Assembly (NCBI GenBank): GCA_015489145.1
Contig: WGAH01000550.1
Location: forward strand, 1 to 7,860
DNA length: 7,860 bases
Direction of reading: 5' to 3'
Origin: Deltaproteobacteria bacterium
GTDB taxonomy: Bacteria > Myxococcota_A > UBA796 > UBA2385
Shown: positions 1-4,989 of the stretch, piece by piece
Layout of the letters: every line of letters begins with the position of its first letter
Numbering within the stretch: position 1 is the stretch's first letter
Made by a program: the position numbers and the translations under genes
The notes under the pieces: model-generated
Seen by the model: only the letters and a program-made list of their open reading frames with translations
Databases searched by the model: none
Told to the model about the DNA's origin: nothing

Positions 1-1
1 A

Positions 2-634
2 AAACACGTCCTGAACGCCCACGAGACCGGCCTGGTCGGCGATGCCCCGGTCGCCGCGGTTCCGCGTCTTTCCCTGTACCGAAGCCATTCGTGGGTGGCC
101 CGGCACGACCTCGCGGAGGTGTGGCCGTGGTTCGAGCGGTGGGCGAACGCATCCACCGCGCGGGATCCCGACGCGCTCCGCACGGCGGCCTTCACGATCC
201 GCCACGCGGTGGACCGGATCGTCAAGCGTCTCCGGGAGAAAGCCGGCGACCTCTCCCGACGGGACCGGGCCGCCCTGCTCGCGGAAGCCGACCGGTGGCG
301 CGACGCCGGTCGGAAGGCCATGGCCGGGCGGGTCCTCGACGAGGCCATCGCAATGGACCTCGTTGTCGCCATCCGGCTCGACGCGGCCGAGGCACGCCTG
401 GAGGGTCTCCCCACCCCCGCCTACCGCCGGGCGGCCGAGGCCGCGCGCGCGGTCGACGAGCGGCTCGCCGCCGAGCCGGACCAGCCCGACCTCGTGGCCG
501 CCCGCGTCCTCTGGCGCTGGGTGCGGCACGGCCCCGACCCGCGCGACCTGCGCCGGATCCTCGCCGTCGACGCCGCGTTCCCCTACCGGTGCCACCGCGA
601 CCGCCTCCGCGCCGACGGCCTCCTCCCGTCCTGA
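2..634 (+). CDS. C-terminal part of an unrecognised helix-rich protein (5' end outside window)
   Basis: The frame is open from the first codon of the window to the TGA at 632-634, so the 5' end lies outside; a GTG at 95 is an internal codon rather than a convincing start, with no Shine-Dalgarno sequence before it. About 210 residues are visible. The first part contains an aromatic/basic segment (SLYRSHSWVAR, then WPWFERWA). The rest is Ala/Arg/Glu-rich and looks almost entirely alpha-helical, with many Leu and Ala heptad-like spacings. No signal peptide, membrane segment or catalytic motif can be seen. Codon use is strongly GC-biased at third positions, as in the other native genes here. It converges with the lipoprotein gene at 674, leaving only 39 bases between the stop codons. 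I do not recognise the family. A helical scaffold or repeat protein is possible, but no function is assigned. Confidence 0.72.
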   Translation, partial: KHVLNAHETGLVGDAPVAAVPRLSLYRSHSWVARHDLAEVWPWFERWANASTARDPDALRTAAFTIRHAVDRIVKRLREKAGDLSRRDRAALLAEADRWRDAGRKAMAGRVLDEAIAMDLVVAIRLDAAEARLEGLPTPAYRRAAEAARAVDERLAAEPDQPDLVAARVLWRWVRHGPDPRDLRRILAVDAAFPYRCHRDRLRADGLLPS

Positions 635-673
635 CTCCTGGGTCGCCGGCGCCACCTCGTCCCACGGCCATTC

Positions 674-1765
674 CTACGCCTGTCTCCTGCGACGGGCGAT
701 GCCCGCAAACGCCAGGAGAATGCCTCCAATGGACATCGCCGTGCTCGCGGTGGAGCAACTCCATCCGGAGCAACCCGAATCCCAGTCGTCGCCCGATGAT
801 GGGGGGTTGCAATCCTCCAGATCCTCGTCCAGCTCTACCGAAACCGGCTCGAGCGTCAGATGGAAGAACTCCGACGAGATACAAGCTTCGACACCATCGG
901 CACAAGGCCCGCAGACCGGATTGAAAAAAAACTCGGCATATACACAAAAGTCGTCGATCGGGTCGCTGACCTCATTACCTACCAGGAGGTTGCGCCCATC
1001 CATGCTCCATGTACCGAAACCTCCAGCGAGGGTTTCGCTTGTTTCAGAAGCCAGCAGGGTAATCGAGGCGTCGTAGATCTCGGTTTCATAGGGCGCTGTT
1101 CCGAACGTGATGGAATCCGCGGACCAGGTGATCCTGCCGGATGAGTCGAACAACCCGTCTCCCTCGTAGAGACGGCACGTGTAGCCATCACGGTCCAACC
1201 AATCGACCACGAAATGGATGGCTTCGTCATCCACCCCGGTCACGGTGAAGTAGACCTGGCCATAGCTACTGAGTGTGCTCTCGATACCGGTCGGGGTCAA
1301 GATCTGGTCCTCCAATACCCGCCAACGCCGACCCACCATCCATGAGGGCTCGAAATCCTCAGCGTAGCCGTAGTCCCCGATGGCGAACTTGATCGACAGC
1401 GCGTCAGGGTACTCCGACGTTCCCACGACCCGGTAGCCGCCTGGGTTCCATGGCTCCGTCGGCGCGTAGGCAACCACACGGGAACCCCAACTGGAATCCC
1501 AAGTCACCGCTTCCACCGAAACGGGCTCACCATACTCATCCACGACCACGGGGTCGGCCAAACTTTCGCCGGAGGAGCCGACAAAGTGCACAGTCCCATC
1601 CTCCTCGACCGCATCGAGCCTCGTCTTCAAGACGATCGGGTCCGTGGCCGCCATGGGCGGGTAGGCCAACTTGCCTCGCAGCAGGTAGGACCTGGAATCC
1701 TCCTCGGGACCGGAACTCGGTTCCGAGGTGCACGCAAGCAACAGAAGTGCAGTTCCGAAAAGCAT
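674..1765 (-). CDS. Lipoprotein of unknown function with MYXO-CTERM-like C-terminal tail
   Basis: This gene encodes 363 residues. The ATG at 1765 follows a strong Shine-Dalgarno (GGAGG, 4 bases upstream) and a good promoter. The N-terminus is a short hydrophobic signal ending in lipobox LLAC (Cys12); it lacks the usual Lys/Arg, but no other start codon is near. A Ser/Pro/Glu-rich linker follows, then about 290 residues of beta-rich sequence with no domain I recognise. Towards the end is a Cys cluster (FNPVCGPCADGVEAC). The C-terminus has Cys332 and Cys337, a hydrophobic stretch (about 344-357) and RRRRQA. That is the architecture of MYXO-CTERM tails, which are known in Myxococcota and are thought to be processed by myxosortases after export. 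The protein is therefore probably held at the cell surface. Its base composition is visibly less GC-rich than both neighbours (for example the A-run near 925-932), which suggests separate ancestry. Function unknown. Confidence 0.88.
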   Translation of the reverse strand: MLFGTALLLLACTSEPSSGPEEDSRSYLLRGKLAYPPMAATDPIVLKTRLDAVEEDGTVHFVGSSGESLADPVVVDEYGEPVSVEAVTWDSSWGSRVVAYAPTEPWNPGGYRVVGTSEYPDALSIKFAIGDYGYAEDFEPSWMVGRRWRVLEDQILTPTGIESTLSSYGQVYFTVTGVDDEAIHFVVDWLDRDGYTCRLYEGDGLFDSSGRITWSADSITFGTAPYETEIYDASITLLASETSETLAGGFGTWSMDGRNLLVGNEVSDPIDDFCVYAEFFFNPVCGPCADGVEACISSEFFHLTLEPVSVELDEDLEDCNPPSSGDDWDSGCSGWSCSTASTAMSIGGILLAFAGIARRRRQA

Positions 1766-1767
1766 AT

Positions 1768-1774
1768 CTCCTCC
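1768..1774 (-). promoter_or_regulatory. Shine-Dalgarno for the 1765 lipoprotein start
   Basis: On the minus strand GGAGGAG ends two bases before the ATG at 1765; the GGAGG core has 4-base spacing. It fixes the start despite the unusually short and uncharged signal peptide. Confidence 0.75.
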
Positions 1775-1793
1775 ACCTCGTCCGCGCGCGGGC

Positions 1794-1823
1794 AGTATAG
1801 ACGCGACTCCCGCGGGTCCGCAA
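1794..1823 (-). promoter_or_regulatory. Sigma-70-type promoter of the MYXO-CTERM lipoprotein gene
   Basis: On the minus strand TTGCGG (1823-1818) is followed after 18 bases by TATACT (1799-1794), a 5/6 match to the -10 consensus. The predicted transcription start is near 1787, giving a leader of about 22 bases that contains the Shine-Dalgarno. The -35 element lies inside the truncated family remnant that begins at about 1801. The promoter therefore straddles the apparent junction between this gene and the remnant. Confidence 0.6.
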
Positions 1824-2154
1824 CTGCGTCGTCCGCCCCTCGACCGAGGGCCAGCGGACTGTTCCGCTCGCCCCCGGCTCGACCTGGGTGTCCACCCCCG
1901 CGCTCTCGGCGGCCTGTTCCATGACCTTCACCCCCTGGGGCGTGATGCCCACGCGCGTGTCCCACGCGGCCATGAAGGGCTCGAGGACGGGGGACGTCAC
2001 GTCGGTCGTCCTGTCCCGAACCACCTCGCCCACGTGGACCACCCGGCCGCGCCTCGAGGTCGTGAACGCCTGGACCGTGACGCTCGGAACCGCGTACTAC
2101 CACCGCCGCTTGCAGCTCGTCAGCCCGTTTTCCTGGGACACCCCCGTCCCGTGA
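1801..2154 (+). pseudogene. 5'-truncated remnant: C-terminal domain of the MopE-like lipoprotein family
   Basis: The frame opens directly after a TAG at 1798-1800 and runs 117 codons to TGA 2152-2154. There is no Shine-Dalgarno or signal peptide, and the first ATG (1921) is internal. The translation matches the C-terminal end of the intact protein at 3305-4960. Matching stretches include RNCV against GRSCVF, TPALSAACSMTFTPW against SPRLSSACSISLTAW, RTTSPTW (identical) and the final LQLVSPFSWDTPVP against FTLASPLSWDMRLP. It corresponds to roughly the last 120 residues of that 551-residue protein. The signal peptide, the MopE motif and any Cys/Asp repeats are missing and are not elsewhere in the window. 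The remnant ends abruptly at the promoter of the lower-GC lipoprotein gene, so an insertion or deletion probably destroyed it. The remaining frame is still open, which suggests recent loss. Confidence 0.75.
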
Positions 2155-2191
2155 CCGGCTTCAGAGCGGCGGCGGCGGCCGGCGCTGCCCC

Positions 2192-2220
2192 GCGCCCCCG
2201 TCCCAGACCGGGACAGGCGC
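2192..2220 (+). terminator. Hairpin after the remnant, possible terminator
   Basis: GCGCC (2192-2196) pairs with GGCGC (2216-2220) and GTCCC (2200-2204) pairs with GGGAC (2210-2214) around loop AGACC. It lies 37 bases after the remnant's stop and 39 before the next start. There is no T-run after it, so it is a weak candidate for an intrinsic terminator. The inner arm is shared with the hairpin at 3224-3260, so it could instead be a regulatory element of the downstream gene. Confidence 0.35.
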
Positions 2221-2233
2221 CCACCCGCCCCGG

Positions 2234-2259
2234 TGGAATACCTCCGGCAGGAGGCCTCG
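2234..2259 (+). promoter_or_regulatory. Possible -10 and Shine-Dalgarno of the second family copy
   Basis: AGGAGG at 2249-2254 lies five bases before ATG 2260 and decides the start. Upstream, TGGAAT (2234-2239) aligns with the better TAGGAT of the third copy in a shared context (CCGGT.G.AT...CCGGCAGGAGG). The -10 of this copy has lost the important second-position A, so it may be weaker. Confidence 0.45.
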
Positions 2260-3206
2260 ATGGCGATCGTCCGAAGGAACCGCGCGGGCAGGCGAGGCCC
2301 GGCCTCGCCCCGCGTCCGACGCCCGCGCCCCATCCCACTCGCCGCAGCCATCCTCACGGCCTGCTCCTGGACGCCTCCCACGCCCCCGAGGCCGACCCGG
2401 CCGACGCCGACGGAGACGCGCAGGCCCCCTTCTCCGCCGGCGGCACCGACTGCGACGACGAGGATGCCACCATCTACAGCGGCGCCACCGAGGTCCGCGA
2501 CGACGGCCCCGACAACGACGGCGACGCGTTCGTGGATTGCGAGGACGACGACTGCGCCGACGCCACCGGCTGCTACGAGGACTGCGCCAACGGTACCGAC
2601 GACGACGGTCTCGTCGATTGCGAAGATGCAGATTGCCCGTACGCCGAGCCATGCTCCATCGAGACCGATCCGCGCTTCGTCGTTGATACGAGTCGCTTCA
2701 TCCGTTTCGTCCACTACCCGGTGGGATGGTACTCCGCCTACGTCGCCGTCGAACTGTCCCTCGGCACTGGATCCGTGCAGGACCAGGCCGACGGGACGAA
2801 GTGCGCCATGTCCGGCGGTTCGTTCCGATGGAGCGGGGGCGCCCCCATCACGGGAAGTCCAGCGCTGCACCTCCGGAGCACCGGCCGCGGGTGGAACGAG
2901 CACCCCACGCTAAGCGCCGACTGCCCCATGACGCTGGACCTCTCCACCAACGCCGCGCCAACGTGGCTCTACTCGCCGACGGCCTGGCCCAACACGACCA
3001 CCACGGTGATCGCACCGAGCTTCGGCCGCCTCGCCTCCCCCACGTGGCAGGTTTCTCTCTCCGCGACCCTCACGGCGCATTCGACCCAGACCCTGTGGTG
3101 GGGCACCTCGACGCAGCCAGCCGCCTGGACCTGGGTGGACCGGTACAGGGTCCAAGCGCCGTTCTCATGGACCCAGCCCGGCCGCCGGCACGATCCCACC
3201 CGCTGA
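2260..3206 (+). pseudogene. MopE-motif lipoprotein with a frameshift between signal peptide and body
   Basis: ATG 2260 with AGGAGG in front starts a lipoprotein signal peptide in frame 1: basic n-region (RRNRAGRR...), hydrophobic PIPLAAAILTAC, lipobox LTAC with Cys35. The recognisable body is in frame 3: ADADGDAQAPF, TDCDDEDATIYSGATE (MopE-type metal-binding motif, PF11617-like), two Cys/Asp repeats, then the family's C-terminal domain, ending TGA 3204-3206. One extra C in the C-run at 2383-2387 would join them into about 315 residues. This could be a true mutation, a phase-variable tract, ribosomal frameshifting or an assembly error. The repeats also look worn: the first has Arg for its first Cys (EVRDDG) and the second lacks two residues (ANGTDDDGLVDC). 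The C-terminus runs eight residues beyond the usual end. If functional, it would be a metal-binding outer-surface lipoprotein, paralogous to its downstream neighbour. Confidence 0.68.
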
Positions 3207-3223
3207 GCGTCGGCGGCGCCACT

Positions 3224-3260
3224 CCTCGCTCCGTCCCATTCCGGGACAAATGGGGCGAGG
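3224..3260 (+). terminator. Strong hairpin after the second family copy, possible terminator
   Basis: CCTCGC (3224-3229) pairs with GCGAGG (3255-3260). The stem extends by a T-G and two C-G pairs to about nine pairs, then GTCCC/GGGAC (3233-3237 and 3243-3247) forms an inner stem around ATTCC. It begins 18 bases after the stop at 3206 and lies upstream of the next gene's -10. No T-run follows. Confidence 0.4.
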
Positions 3261-3280
3261 AGGAAACGCGCGACCGCCGG

Positions 3281-3298
3281 TAGGATCCCGGCAGGAGG
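3281..3298 (+). promoter_or_regulatory. -10 element and Shine-Dalgarno of the third family copy
   Basis: TAGGAT (3281-3286) is a 4/6 match to the -10 consensus, and AGGAGG (3293-3298) lies six bases before GTG 3305. An in-frame TAG at 3281-3283 rules out any start farther upstream, so the GTG is the start. I see no convincing -35 element. The predicted leader is only about 12 bases. Confidence 0.5.
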
Positions 3299-3304
3299 TG
3301 CGTC

Positions 3305-4960
3305 GTGCGCGCGTGCTTCGTCCCGGTGCTGCTGGCGGCCTGCGGCGGCGAGCCCGTCGGGTCCTACGGGAGCTTGCCGGGCCCGCCGCCGGTGGGACAG
3401 GTGGTGGGCGCGGTGACGCCGTCCGACGCCGCCGACACGGCCGCTCCCGCCGCCGGCGCCACCCGCGACCGGCGCGCGCCCGACGCCGACGGAGACGGCC
3501 ACGCCTCCCTCGCCTGGGGAGGGGACGACTGCGACGACGGCGATGCCACCGTGCATCCCGGCGCCGAGCCCGCCTGTTCCTTCGGCGCCGACGCCAACTG
3601 CGACGGCCTGCCCGACTGCGCCCTCGCCGCCTGCGCCTGCGCCGCCGACTGCCGCGAGGTCTGCGACAACGGCGTCGACGACGACGGCGACGGCCTCGCC
3701 GACTGCGACGACGACGACTGCCACACCTGGGTCACCTGCGCCGGCCACTACGAGGACTGCGGCAACGGCCTCGACGACGACGGCAACGGCCTCACCGACT
3801 GCGACGACCCCGACTGCGACGCCCAGGTCCCCTGCGGCGAGGACTGCGACAACGGCATCGACGACGACCACGACGGACTCACCGACTGCGACGATCCCGG
3901 CTGCGCCCTGCGCGCGCCCTGCGGCGAGGACTGCGACGACGGCGTCGACGACGACGGCGACGGCCTCACCGACTGCGAGGACGACGACTGCGGCGGCGTC
4001 CCGGCCTGCGCCGAGGACTGCTCCAACGGCCTCGACGACGACTGCGATGGACTCGTCGACTGCGAGGACCGGGCCGCCTGTTCCGACGACGCCCGGTGCC
4101 AGGAGGTCTGCGACAACGGCGTCGACGACGACTACGACGGACTCACCGACTGCGAGGACCGAGGCGACTGCCGGCGGGCGGCCACCTGCCGGGAGGTCTG
4201 CGACAACGGCGTCGACGACGACTACGACGGACTCACCGACTGTGAAGACACGGGTAGTTGCGCCGGCGATCCCGCCTGCGTCGAGGTCTGCGACAACGGC
4301 GTCGACGACGACTACGACGGGCTCACCGACTGCGACGACGAGGACTGCGCCGCCGCCGCCGGCTGCTACGAGGACTGCTCCAACGGCGTCGACGACGACG
4401 ACGACGGCCTCGTCGACTGCGAGGACGGGGAGTGCGCCGGCGAACTGATCTGTTCCCCCGACCCGGTGGTGACCGTGCGCGTCGCGGCCGGGAGAGGCCG
4501 CTGGTACGACCTGCGTTGGTGGTCCGCGAGCATTTCGTCCGGCTGCTCCGCCGTGTTCTGGTTGTCGTCCGGCACGCTGGAAAGCTGGGACAGCGGCCGC
4601 TCGTGCGTGTTCACCGGCGGACGCCTCTGGTTCCGCCCATCGACCTCCTGGGCATGTGCCGGACCCGGCATCGCGGCGGTCGGGGGAGGATGGCGTTCCT
4701 CGCCCCGGCTGTCGAGCGCGTGCAGCATCTCGCTCACCGCGTGGTCCGCGCCCCCGCAGTGGCTCGACGGGTTGAAGCTCACCGCGAAAGGTGTCGGAGA
4801 CACGGCCGGTTTCACGATGTGGCGGACAACATCGCCCACCTGGCTCGCCACCGGCCGTGTCCGGGTCACCTGGGCTTCGAGTTCGCTGTACGGGAGCACC
4901 TGGTACGAGCGCAGCTTCACCCTCGCAAGCCCGCTTTCGTGGGACATGCGCCTGCCCTGA
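3305..4960 (+). CDS. MopE-motif, Cys/Asp-repeat surface lipoprotein
   Basis: This gene encodes 551 residues from a GTG start. Domains in order: a very short lipoprotein signal (VLLAAC, Cys13); a Pro/Ala/Gly-rich linker to about 57; a MopE-type motif at about 59-105 (DADGDGH, DDCDDGDATVHPGAE, CDGLPDC; like the putative metal-binding PF11617 family); nine Cys/Asp repeats at 118-384; and a beta-rich, Trp/Ser-rich C-terminal domain at about 385-551 ending SPLSWDMRLP. Each repeat has four Cys, which suggests two disulfides, and a D-x-D-x-D-G type loop as in calcium-binding EF-hand-like and thrombospondin type 3 repeats. It is probably an extracytoplasmic, metal-stabilised stalk anchored by lipid, presenting the C-terminal domain. 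The two upstream loci are its paralogs. It converges with the sulfatase-fold gene, 29 bases apart. The role of the C-terminal domain is unknown. Confidence 0.92.
   Translation: MRACFVPVLLAACGGEPVGSYGSLPGPPPVGQVVGAVTPSDAADTAAPAAGATRDRRAPDADGDGHASLAWGGDDCDDGDATVHPGAEPACSFGADANCDGLPDCALAACACAADCREVCDNGVDDDGDGLADCDDDDCHTWVTCAGHYEDCGNGLDDDGNGLTDCDDPDCDAQVPCGEDCDNGIDDDHDGLTDCDDPGCALRAPCGEDCDDGVDDDGDGLTDCEDDDCGGVPACAEDCSNGLDDDCDGLVDCEDRAACSDDARCQEVCDNGVDDDYDGLTDCEDRGDCRRAATCREVCDNGVDDDYDGLTDCEDTGSCAGDPACVEVCDNGVDDDYDGLTDCDDEDCAAAAGCYEDCSNGVDDDDDGLVDCEDGECAGELICSPDPVVTVRVAAGRGRWYDLRWWSASISSGCSAVFWLSSGTLESWDSGRSCVFTGGRLWFRPSTSWACAGPGIAAVGGGWRSSPRLSSACSISLTAWSAPPQWLDGLKLTAKGVGDTAGFTMWRTTSPTWLATGRVRVTWASSSLYGSTWYERSFTLASPLSWDMRLP
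3656..4456 (+). repeat. Nine in-frame tandem repeats (87-96 bp) encoding Cys/Asp-rich units
   Basis: Units start at 3656, 3752, 3839, 3926, 4013, 4103, 4193, 4283 and 4370. Typical core is CDNGVDDDYDGLTDC, followed by a less conserved stretch with two more Cys. The first ~50 bases of the units at 4103, 4193 and 4283 are almost identical (one difference, A to G, in the third), while the others diverge more. That points to recent duplication or gene conversion. The units are protein-coding, so this is not a CRISPR array. Confidence 0.92.
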
Positions 4961-4989
4961 CCGCCACGGTCGCGCTGCTCGGGCCGCGA

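Noticed and set aside
635..673. A GGCGCC palindrome in the convergent gap at 645-653 as a terminator.
   Set aside because: The stem is too short and there is no T-run on either strand.
42..1076. A 344-codon plus-strand open frame from 42.
   Set aside because: It shadows the first gene in another frame and then runs antisense through the lipoprotein gene. It is Ser/Pro/Arg-rich with no signal or domain.
1..1800. The lower-GC gene as part of a transposon or integrative element.
   Set aside because: No transposase, integrase, terminal inverted repeats, target duplication or tRNA edge could be found in the window. Only base composition and the adjacent broken gene support transfer.
1728..2400. 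Treating the long frame-3 open frame from 1728 as the true N-terminus of the second family copy.
   Set aside because: That part overlaps the minus-strand lipoprotein and the remnant out of frame, is Pro/Arg/His-rich filler, and has no Shine-Dalgarno or signal peptide. The lipobox and start signals are in frame 1 from 2260.
3656..4456. Regularly spaced repeats that could be taken for a CRISPR array or satellite.
   Set aside because: Units are 87-96 bp, in frame, without unique spacers, and encode a conserved Cys/Asp protein motif.
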